This document shows positions 55,501 through 64,000 of a stretch of 64,000 bases of DNA, one piece after another. The notes under the pieces were generated by a model. The model was not told the DNA's origin, searched no databases, and was given only the letters and a program-made list of their open reading frames with translations. The position numbers and the translations under genes are program-made. This DNA is from Alphaproteobacteria bacterium 33-17 (GTDB lineage Bacteria; Pseudomonadota; Alphaproteobacteria; Rickettsiales; 33-17). Within the stretch, counting starts at the first letter, position 1. Each line of letters opens with the position of its first letter. The DNA lies in NCBI GenBank assembly GCA_001897445.1, contig MKSX01000010.1, positions 1 to 64,000 of the forward strand, in the 5' to 3' direction.

Positions 55501-55653
55501 ATGTCGGTAAACTTAAGTGAATATTTGACGAATCTACAAATCAGAATGCAGCAGGAAATCATAAATCTTAGCTTGATTTCTGAAGAAAATAATTCATGGC
55601 GTGGATTTTCAGAAGCACAACCTCATGAAAATCCTTCACTAAAACTAAACTAG
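55501..55653 (+). CDS. Small hypothetical protein (50 residues)
   Basis: ATG-started frame of 50 codons, MSVNLSEYLTNLQIRMQQEI at the start, predicted as one amphipathic helix then a polar tail. AAAGAAC upstream is a modest ribosome binding site. It follows the 196-residue gene by 21 bases and overlaps the end of proS (opposite strand) by 9 bases. No homologue comes to mind. Coding status is supported only by position, start context and length. Confidence 0.35.
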   Translation: MSVNLSEYLTNLQIRMQQEIINLSLISEENNSWRGFSEAQPHENPSLKLN

Positions 55654-56913
55654 TTTCGCTAACAATTGCTCGATAGAGTCTAAACTTACATTTTGTGTAT
55701 CACCACCACGTTTTTTAAACTCAACTGCATTGTTTTCTATAGATTTATTACCAATAACTATTTGATAAGGTATTCCTATTAAATCTGCCGTCGCAAGTTT
55801 ATTACCAGCACTTAAATCACGGTCGTCTATTATAACTTCAATGCCTTTATCTTTCGCGGCATTATAAATTCTTTCCGCAGCTTCCATTACGCCGCCTTCA
55901 ACTTTCAAAGGCGTTACAATAAGTTTAAACGGAGCAATAGCTTCAGGCCAGATAATACCCTTTTCATCATTAGACGCTTCAATTACTGCTGCAACAACCC
56001 TAGATACACCAATGCCATAACATCCCATATAAGGATGAATAAAGTCGCTAAACTTGCCCTGTATTTTAGCATTAAGTACATTTGAATATTTTTGACCTAA
56101 ATAAAATACATGTCCAACTTCAATACCACGTTTTTCTACAACATTTGCTGGCGCTAGGTTTGCATCATGCTTTTCGTCGGTTGCGGCATAAAAATCCTGA
56201 TAGTTTGAAAGCGTAATATTATCAAGTTCTAATATTTTTGGATCATAGAAAACGCCACTTTCACCGCTTTCAGCTAAAATGTGGAACTCATGGCTTAAAC
56301 TTCCACCAATAGCGCCTGTATCCGCTTTTAAAGGAATTGCAGTAACGCCAATACGCCTGAAAATTTGGAAATATGCATTAAATATTTTTTCATATGTTTT
56401 AGATGCCGATTCTTCATCTAAATCAAATGAATATGCATCTTTCATCATAAATTCACGGCCGCGCATTAAACCAAAACGTGGGCGAATCTCATCACGGAAT
56501 TTTGTTTGAATTTGATAAAGAGTAAGCGGTAATTCCTTGTATGACTTTACATTAGTTCTAAATATATCAGTTACTACTTCTTCATGCGTAGGACCATATA
56601 ACATATCATTGTCATGTCTGTCTTTTATACGTAGCATTTCTTTGCCATATGCGTCATATCTTTCAGATTCCATCCAAAGTGACGCTGGCTGTATTGAAGG
56701 CATTAGTATTTCTAAAGCGCCAGTTTTATCCATTTCTTCACGTATAATGTTTTCAACCTTTTTAAGAACCCTAAGTCCAAGCGGAAGCCAGTTATAAATT
56801 CCTGAACAAAGTTGCCTGATCATACCACTACGTAGCATAAGCTGATGTGATATAACCTGCGCGTCACTTGGTGTTTCTTTAATTAATGGTGCAAAATACT
56901 TAGATAAATACAT
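55645..56913 (-). CDS. proS: Prolyl-tRNA synthetase, short form without editing insert
   Basis: Class II synthetase charging tRNA-Pro. The 422-residue protein shows motif 2 and neighbours (MLYGPTHEEVVTDIF; TKFRDEIRPRFGLMRGREFM), then GAIGGSLSHEFHIL, and motif 3 CYGIGVSRVVAAVIE near residue 300. The ~180-residue INS editing domain of most bacterial ProRS is replaced by a short linker, the form typical of alphaproteobacteria and mitochondria. The C-terminal anticodon-binding domain contains DDRDLSAGNKLATADLIG. Monocistronic, with a 230-base gap upstream. Confidence 0.95.
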   Translation of the reverse strand: MYLSKYFAPLIKETPSDAQVISHQLMLRSGMIRQLCSGIYNWLPLGLRVLKKVENIIREEMDKTGALEILMPSIQPASLWMESERYDAYGKEMLRIKDRHDNDMLYGPTHEEVVTDIFRTNVKSYKELPLTLYQIQTKFRDEIRPRFGLMRGREFMMKDAYSFDLDEESASKTYEKIFNAYFQIFRRIGVTAIPLKADTGAIGGSLSHEFHILAESGESGVFYDPKILELDNITLSNYQDFYAATDEKHDANLAPANVVEKRGIEVGHVFYLGQKYSNVLNAKIQGKFSDFIHPYMGCYGIGVSRVVAAVIEASNDEKGIIWPEAIAPFKLIVTPLKVEGGVMEAAERIYNAAKDKGIEVIIDDRDLSAGNKLATADLIGIPYQIVIGNKSIENNAVEFKKRGGDTQNVSLDSIEQLLAKLV

Positions 56914-57143
56914 AATAAGCCAATAGTTAATATATTAATTAATAGAATTATTTTTGAAATTTTTTATAAATTTGGATTGAAACTTCTATAAAGTCAAGAT
57001 TTTATACTTGAGGACATTTAAATATATATTGAAATAAGCGGTTATGGGAAGCCTATCAAGTACTTATACTTAAATATAAAAGAATACTAAATGCTACCCT
57101 GATTGACTGATTTTTATTATCCAAAAAAACTTTTTTTACTGAA

Positions 57144-57509
57144 TTAAACCATCTCAGTTAAAGCTTCAACAACAAGCATTTTTTCTTTATATTCAGGATG
57201 ATGCTCATGAGTATTTTCTAAATCTTTCTTTTTTTCATCAAGCATTTCTCTAGATATATTAGTTTTATCAAATATCTCTTCAACAACTAAAGTTGCAATA
57301 CTATCTGATATTTTTGCAAAGCCTGATGTAATAAAATACTGATTAACTTGTTTATCTTGCTGTACAGATACGATTCCTGGATAAAGCAGGGTAATCATGT
57401 TTTCATGCCCAGCCATAACCCCCATTTCACCTTCTTTAGTTTTAAAGGATACCACAGCAGTATCCTCAAAACTCATTACTTTTTCAGGTGTTAGTATTTC
57501 TACTTTCAC
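57144..57509 (-). CDS. atpC: ATP synthase epsilon subunit
   Basis: Central-stalk subunit that regulates F1 rotation. The 121-residue protein begins at GTG right after the atpD stop: MKVEILTPEKVMSFEDTAVV, GEMGVMAGHENMITLL, then a C-terminal helical hairpin (NISREMLDEKKKDLEN). This is the standard beta-sandwich plus helices. It is the last gene of atpHAGDC. Confidence 0.93.
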   Translation of the reverse strand: MKVEILTPEKVMSFEDTAVVSFKTKEGEMGVMAGHENMITLLYPGIVSVQQDKQVNQYFITSGFAKISDSIATLVVEEIFDKTNISREMLDEKKKDLENTHEHHPEYKEKMLVVEALTEMV

Positions 57510-59838
<2,329 letters not shown>

Positions 59839-59850
59839 AATAAATATCTA

Positions 59851-61380
59851 CTATTTGTAATTTGTAACAAAATCCTCAAGAATCTTTTTGATTTGAGCTT
59901 CTGAACTGTCAGAAATTTTCTGCTCTTCCCTAATTGTTTTTAGAAGATCAATATATTTAGTTCTTAAAGCTAAAAGCAAATCTTTCTCAAAAGCCTGTAC
60001 TTTATCTTTTGGCATTTTATCAAGGTAACCTTTAACACCCGAATAAATTACAATTACCTGCTCTTCAAATGCAAGTGGCGCAAACTGTGGCTGTTTTAAA
60101 AGCTCTGTAAGCCTTTGACCACGTGCTAATAATTTTTGCGTAGATACGTCAAGGTCTGATCCAAACTGAGCAAATGCTTCCATTTCACGGTACTGAGCAA
60201 GTTCAAGCTTAATAGAACCAGCAACCTGTTTCATAGCTTTAGTTTGAGCTGCAGAACCAACACGACTTACAGATAAACCAACGTTTACAGCAGGTCTAAT
60301 ACCTTTAAAGAATAAGTCTGTTTCTAAGAAAATTTGACCATCTGTAATAGAAATTACGTTTGTTGGAATATAAGCAGATACGTCACCAGCCTGCGTTTCA
60401 ATAATAGGCAGTGCAGTAAGTGAACCTGCGCCCATATCATCAGACATTTTAGCAGCACGCTCAAGTAAACGTGAGTGTAAATAGAATACGTCCCCTGGGT
60501 AAGCTTCACGCCCTGGCGGTCTTCTAAGAAGTAATGACATTTGACGATAAGCAACAGCATGCTTACTTAAATCATCATATACGATTAATGCGTGCATTCC
60601 ATTATCACGGAAAAATTCACCCATTGCGCAACCTGTATAAGGCGCTAAAAACTGAAGCGGCGCAGGATCAGAAGCGGTAGCAGCTACAACTATTGTATAT
60701 TCCATCGCACCTTTTTCTTCTAGTGTTTTAACTACCTGAGCAACAGTTGATCTTTTTTGACCAATCGCGACATATATACAGTATAATTTTTTGCTTTCAT
60801 CGCCTGATTTATTTACTTCTTTTTGATTAAGAATAGTATCGATTGCGAGTGTTGTTTTACCTGTTTGACGGTCACCAATAATTAATTCCCTTTGACCACG
60901 CCCAATTGGGATCAGAGTGTCAATTGCTTTAATACCAGTTTGCATAGGCTCATGAACTGATTTTCTTTGTGTAATACCTGGCGCTTTAAGCTCTACTCTT
61001 CTTTTTATCGAAGCATTAAGAGGTCCTTTACCATCAATAGGATTACCTAGCGCGTCAACAACTCTTCCAAGTAATTCTTTACCAACCGGAACCTGAACGA
61101 TTTCTTTAGTTCTTACTACTCTTTCACCTTCACGGATGTTTCTGTCGTGACCGAATACTACAGCACCAACACTATCTTCTTCAAGGTTTAAAGCCATGCC
61201 TTTAATACCCGATTCAAAATCAAGCATTTCACCTGCTTCAGCACCGTTTAGTCCGTATATTCTGGCAATACCGTCACCTATTGATAATACGTGACCAACT
61301 TCTTTCTCCTGAACAGCTGAATCAAAGTCTTTAATATGTTCTTTAATGATCTTTGAAATCTCTGAAGCTTTTACGTCCAT
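59851..61380 (-). CDS. atpA: ATP synthase alpha subunit
   Basis: Regulatory nucleotide-binding subunit of F1. 509 residues: [20 protein letters not shown] near 48, Walker [16 protein letters not shown] near residue 169, [40 protein letters not shown] and the C-terminal [18 protein letters not shown]. It is complete and typical. It follows atpH by 11 bases. Confidence 0.97.
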   Translation of the reverse strand: MDVKASEISKIIKEHIKDFDSAVQEKEVGHVLSIGDGIARIYGLNGAEAGEMLDFESGIKGMALNLEEDSVGAVVFGHDRNIREGERVVRTKEIVQVPVGKELLGRVVDALGNPIDGKGPLNASIKRRVELKAPGITQRKSVHEPMQTGIKAIDTLIPIGRGQRELIIGDRQTGKTTLAIDTILNQKEVNKSGDESKKLYCIYVAIGQKRSTVAQVVKTLEEKGAMEYTIVVAATASDPAPLQFLAPYTGCAMGEFFRDNGMHALIVYDDLSKHAVAYRQMSLLLRRPPGREAYPGDVFYLHSRLLERAAKMSDDMGAGSLTALPIIETQAGDVSAYIPTNVISITDGQIFLETDLFFKGIRPAVNVGLSVSRVGSAAQTKAMKQVAGSIKLELAQYREMEAFAQFGSDLDVSTQKLLARGQRLTELLKQPQFAPLAFEEQVIVIYSGVKGYLDKMPKDKVQAFEKDLLLALRTKYIDLLKTIREEQKISDSSEAQIKKILEDFVTNYK

Positions 61381-61391
61381 TTACTACCCGC

Positions 61392-61934
61392 CTACTTTAT
61401 TTGTTCAATTTTCGAAAATACAGAATGCCTAAAAGCATTAATTTTGCCTAGGATTGTTGCATCATATTCTTTATTATCAACTATAATCTTAATGCCGCCC
61501 AAAACCTTTTCATCAACTTCATATGTTACATGTAGTTCAAAACCAAGGCTCTTACTTAACTTACTCTCAAGTTCTGACTTTGTTTTACTATCTAGTTCAT
61601 ATGAACTGAGTATGGTCATCTCTTTAATTTTAAGTTTTTGATTAATTATAGAAATTGCCTGAATAATTATTTTTTCAGCTAAAACTAATCTTGAATTTTG
61701 AGCGAGCAATTTTAAAAAATTTATTATTTCTATCCTGAAAGCTTTGGCAGCATTAATACTGGCAATAAACTTTTTTTGTAAAGCCCTGTCAAAATGGCAA
61801 GCTCTTATATCAGCTTTCATTTCACATAAAACTTTGGTTAAAACCTGAAGTTCGTCTTTAAATTTGGAGAGATTTCCGCCTTCAATGACTTCTACTAAAG
61901 ATTTTGCATATAAATTAATCAACGAATTAGACAT
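61392..61934 (-). CDS. atpH: ATP synthase delta subunit
   Basis: Peripheral-stalk subunit linking F1 to F0. From the ATG at 61934 it has 180 residues (the frame opens at a TTG nine codons before): MSNSLINLYAKSLVEVIEGG at the start, LKLLAQNSRLVLAEKII in the middle, and VTYEVDEKVLGGIKIIVDNK near the end are the OSCP/delta signatures. First gene of atpHAGDC. F0 genes are not in the window, consistent with their separate location in alphaproteobacteria. It is divergent from coaE. Confidence 0.92.
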   Translation of the reverse strand: MSNSLINLYAKSLVEVIEGGNLSKFKDELQVLTKVLCEMKADIRACHFDRALQKKFIASINAAKAFRIEIINFLKLLAQNSRLVLAEKIIIQAISIINQKLKIKEMTILSSYELDSKTKSELESKLSKSLGFELHVTYEVDEKVLGGIKIIVDNKEYDATILGKINAFRHSVFSKIEQIK

Positions 61935-62028
61935 ACAACGTACAAAATGATATTCTTGCAAATGTACAGGAAACTAACACATAGTTTTTTATAACGCAAG
62001 AGTCTAATTTAATTATTGATTATTTTTT

Positions 62029-62625
62029 ATGCATGTCATTGGGATTACTGGTTGCATTGGCTCCGGTAAAAGTTTTGTTTCTAATATTTTATCACGTATG
62101 ATCAATGCTTATGTTATAAATGCAGATCAGTTTGCTAAAACTCTTCTAGATGTAAATGATTTAGCAGAAATATTTCCCGATTGTCTAAATTCAAACGGAG
62201 TTGATACAAAAAAAATTGCTGAAAAAGTTTTTAAAAATCGTACTGATTTAGATAAACTTGAATCATATATTTTTCCTAAATTTAGAAAAGAAATTGTCAA
62301 AGAAATTGCAAGGATTCGCATGACCAAGAAATATAATTATTTAATTTTAGAAGCGCCAACTTTGTTTGAATCTAAAAGTGAAAATATTTGCGATTTCATA
62401 ATAACTGTAACAGCACCCAGAAAAATATGCATTTCCAGAGCCTTGGCAAGAAACCATTTTACAGAAGACCAGGTAAGGTTTATATTGAAACGGCAAACTT
62501 CTAACGCATATAAATTAGCTAAATCGGATTATAGTTTAGTATCTGATTTTGGTGAAAGTTTTGTAGTGCGTAAATTAAATAAAATCATTGGAGATATCAA
62601 TGCAAGATGTAAAAATATGTCTTGA
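62029..62625 (+). CDS. coaE: Dephospho-CoA kinase
   Basis: Last step of coenzyme A synthesis: phosphorylates the 3'-hydroxyl of dephospho-CoA. The 198-residue protein shows the P-loop IGITGCIGSGKSFVSNIL near residue 6-20, VINADQFAKTLL (the DAD-type motif), LILEAPTLFES and TAPRKICISRALARNH, all family features. It overlaps the dnaQ start by 26 bases, an arrangement conserved in alphaproteobacteria. CoaD is encoded at 10055-10588. Confidence 0.94.
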   Translation: MHVIGITGCIGSGKSFVSNILSRMINAYVINADQFAKTLLDVNDLAEIFPDCLNSNGVDTKKIAEKVFKNRTDLDKLESYIFPKFRKEIVKEIARIRMTKKYNYLILEAPTLFESKSENICDFIITVTAPRKICISRALARNHFTEDQVRFILKRQTSNAYKLAKSDYSLVSDFGESFVVRKLNKIIGDINARCKNMS

Positions 62626-63256
62626 TACTGAAACCACAGGTCTTGACCCATATAAAGGTCATAGAGTTGTAGAAATCGGTGCTGTAGAACTGATAAATGG
62701 CTCAAAAACTGGCAGATTTTTTCATGCTTACATTAACCCTGAACGTGATGTACCAGAAGAAGCATATAAAGTACATGGAATAAGCACAGAATTTCTTAAA
62801 GATAAGCCACTTATGAGAGATGTTTATCATAAATTTCATGAGTTTATAGGTAGTCATGACTTAGTAATTCACAATGCCGCGTTTGATTTAAAATTCCTGG
62901 ATTTTGAAGCATCTTTAGTTGGATTTCCAAAAATAACCAATCATGTAATCGACACTTTAAAAATATGTCGCTCTAAATTTCCAGGCTCCCCTGCGAACTT
63001 AGATGCCTTATGCCGTAGATTTAAGATTGATTTATCTAAACGCGATAAACACGGAGCATTACTGGATTCTGAGCTTTTAGCAGACGTATATATTAACCTA
63101 ACAGGCGGGTTTCAGCGTACTTTTGCAATTCAAAGCGAACAAATTACTGTTATTAAAAAAGAGCGAATAAAAATTTTTAGAGAAGCAAGAGAATTTCCTC
63201 CCTCAGCTGAAGAAATACAGCTTCATGAACAATTTCTCGAGATAATTAATAAATAA
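62600..63256 (+). CDS. dnaQ: DNA polymerase III epsilon subunit (proofreading exonuclease)
   Basis: 3'-5' exonuclease of the replicase. From the ATG at 62600 (GGAG eight bases upstream, inside coaE) it has 218 residues. Exo I ICLDTETTGLDPYKGH, Exo II VIHNAAFDLKFLDFE, and Exo III KHGALLDSELLADVYINL with the HxxxxD pair mark the DEDDh family. The C-terminal ~40 residues, which in E. coli bind the polymerase alpha subunit, are short and charged here. It is co-translated with coaE. Confidence 0.94.
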   Translation: MQDVKICLDTETTGLDPYKGHRVVEIGAVELINGSKTGRFFHAYINPERDVPEEAYKVHGISTEFLKDKPLMRDVYHKFHEFIGSHDLVIHNAAFDLKFLDFEASLVGFPKITNHVIDTLKICRSKFPGSPANLDALCRRFKIDLSKRDKHGALLDSELLADVYINLTGGFQRTFAIQSEQITVIKKERIKIFREAREFPPSAEEIQLHEQFLEIINK

Positions 63257-63340
63257 TTTTTCTCACAAATCTTATTAACTTTTAGTAGTAAATTATGTTA
63301 TTGACATAGTTACTTTTAGTTGTTAGCTTTCAGAATATCA

Positions 63341-63349
63341 TGCTATATT
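63341..63349 (+). promoter_or_regulatory. Candidate extended -10 promoter
   Basis: TGCTATATT fits the extended -10 form TGnTATAAT with one mismatch. A weak -35 TTGTTA lies 18 bases upstream (63320-63325). A better -35 TTGACA at 63301 is 37 bases away, too far to work with it. Transcription would start near 63356, about 65 bases before the acidic small protein gene. Confidence 0.4.
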
Positions 63350-63419
63350 AACTTTTTGTTATATATAGTTCATGTCTAATTAATTTAGTTTTACTTATAT
63401 TATTTAAGGAGAAAACGCT

Positions 63420-63635
63420 ATGACAGAAGTAGTAGTGATTGTTGAAGAAGAAACAAAAGAAGAAACATTAACAATTGGTCTTCCAACTGATGAAGATACA
63501 AACGAAGTTAAAGAATTATCAGAAGCAGCTGAAGAAAAAACCGAAGAAACTGCTGAAGTAACATTAGGTGATGTTTTTGAAGAAATCAAAGCTGAAGAAA
63601 CTGCTCAAACAGCTGAATTAGACTACCTTGCTTAA
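63420..63635 (+). CDS. Small acidic Glu-rich protein (71 residues)
   Basis: Not recognised. The ATG has a strong ribosome binding site (AAGGAG eight bases upstream), a candidate promoter before it and a strong terminator 20 bases after the stop, so it is a self-contained, probably well-expressed gene. The 71 residues are extremely acidic: about a third are Glu or Asp and only five are Lys, with runs such as VEEETKEET, AAEEKTEETAEV and KAEETAQTAE. No cysteine, tryptophan or signal peptide is present, and it is probably disordered. It looks real on expression signals; function cannot be inferred. Confidence 0.65.
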   Translation: MTEVVVIVEEETKEETLTIGLPTDEDTNEVKELSEAAEEKTEETAEVTLGDVFEEIKAEETAQTAELDYLA

Positions 63636-63654
63636 TATAAGCTTTAATGTCTTT

Positions 63655-63690
63655 AAGGTCATACTACATTTTCTGGTATGACCTTTTTTT
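63655..63690 (+). terminator. Rho-independent terminator after the small acidic protein gene
   Basis: A perfect 10-base stem, AAGGTCATAC (63655-63664) with GTATGACCTT (63676-63685), an 11-base loop, and a run of seven T (63684-63690) make a textbook intrinsic terminator. It insulates the acidic protein gene from the MFS gene downstream. Confidence 0.9.
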
Positions 63691-63764
63691 ATTTTTATAA
63701 CCAAAGATTGACTATTTCATAAAATTATCTTAATGTGATGCAAATTTTTTACACATAGGTAACC

Positions 63765-64000
63765 ATGAGTTTTACTAAATCAAATCACCGAAAATTATCT
63801 GCCTACTTAGGTGTTATGGTTGAACACTATGATACCGCTTTATATGGGTTTATGACCCCAGTACTTAAAAATCTATTTTTTCCAAACTTAGATGATATGA
63901 CTGCCTTAATATTTATGATTTCAGGATATGGGGTAAGCTTGCTATGTAAACCATTCGGAGCATTATTTTTCGGGTATTTAGGTGATAAATTCGGGCGTAA
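63765..64000 (+). CDS. MFS transporter, ProP-like, partial (runs off the window)
   Basis: Starts at ATG 63765 after TAGGTAA and is open to the end of the window (78 codons). The start MSFTKSNHRKLSAYLGVMVE, a first membrane segment, and GYLGDKFGRK at the end (the MFS motif A between segments 2 and 3) fit the metabolite:proton symporter group related to ProP. This group is expanded in Rickettsiales. Substrate not predictable from the fragment. Confidence 0.75.
   Translation, partial: MSFTKSNHRKLSAYLGVMVEHYDTALYGFMTPVLKNLFFPNLDDMTALIFMISGYGVSLLCKPFGALFFGYLGDKFGR

Noticed and set aside
57120-57143. A7/T7 palindrome after atpC as a terminator
   Set aside because: The stem would be purely A-T with a one- or two-base loop, not a plausible intrinsic terminator.
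63301-63306. TTGACA as the -35 of the acidic protein gene
   Set aside because: No acceptable -10 lies 16-18 bases downstream; the better -10 (TATATT at 63344) is 37 bases away.

Overview
The window is a gene-dense, AT-rich piece of a bacterial chromosome. It most likely comes from an obligate intracellular alphaproteobacterium of the order Rickettsiales or a close relative. Supporting signs are a nucleotide (ATP/ADP) translocase of the rickettsial/chlamydial type, an alpha-type SspB adaptor, a DivL-like tyrosine 'histidine kinase' beside ahcY, a phasin, a short ProRS without editing insert, an IleRS with the eukaryote-like KLSKR signature, an isolated F1 operon (atpHAGDC) without F0 genes, an ankyrin-like protein and several large lineage-restricted helical proteins. 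The exact family cannot be fixed from the sequence alone. I see no rRNA, tRNA, IS element, prophage or CRISPR array.

Layout. 1-7.1 kb: a polyamine-type ABC permease, sspB, then bcp-tsaE-amgK on the plus strand, facing a secreted S1C-type protease, a coiled-coil protein and a polyprenyl-phosphate glycosyltransferase/flippase-like membrane protein pair. 7.3-12.8 kb: gyrA-coaD-dciA-like overlapping operon, two GNAT acetyltransferases and pyrH. 12.8-15.6 kb: rpsB-tsf with a long structured leader and, just after the tsf stop, three tandem ~110-bp hairpin repeats. 15.6-21.7 kb: a 959-residue unknown protein and the holB-metG-tatD operon. 21.8-24.9 kb: zapE-ispH-recO on the plus strand, with short dispersed palindromic repeats around recO. 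25-32.3 kb: a minus-strand run (625-residue unknown, obgE, ankyrin-like protein, hemW, miaA). 32.4-37.6 kb: dacA-type carboxypeptidase, ahcY, divL-like gene and a phasin. 37.7-45.2 kb: lemA-DUF3137, two prepilin-like proteins, a prepilin peptidase, an MshL/PilQ-type secretin, an ABC-2-like permease and a membrane-anchored protein. 45.2-54.7 kb: a large unknown gene split by a homopolymer frameshift, then tlc, yihY, gpsA and ileS abutting or overlapping in one operon. 54.9-64 kb: two small unknown genes, proS, atpHAGDC, coaE-dnaQ, a small very acidic protein with its own promoter and terminator, and the start of an MFS transporter.

How the genes fit together. Most are housekeeping genes for translation, replication, cell wall, isoprenoid, nucleotide and energy metabolism. 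The host-dependent side is represented by tlc (ATP import), the polyamine permease and the MFS transporter. The type IV pilus/type II secretion-like cluster is incomplete here: no assembly ATPase or inner-membrane platform is present.

The items most worth a second look are the predicted pseudoknot/switch in the rpsB leader, the covarying triple hairpin after tsf, the DivL homologue whose ATP-binding boxes also look lost, the single-base frameshift that splits a roughly 1,018-residue gene, GyrA Ala83, and the two prepilins sharing Ala at -1 beside their own peptidase.
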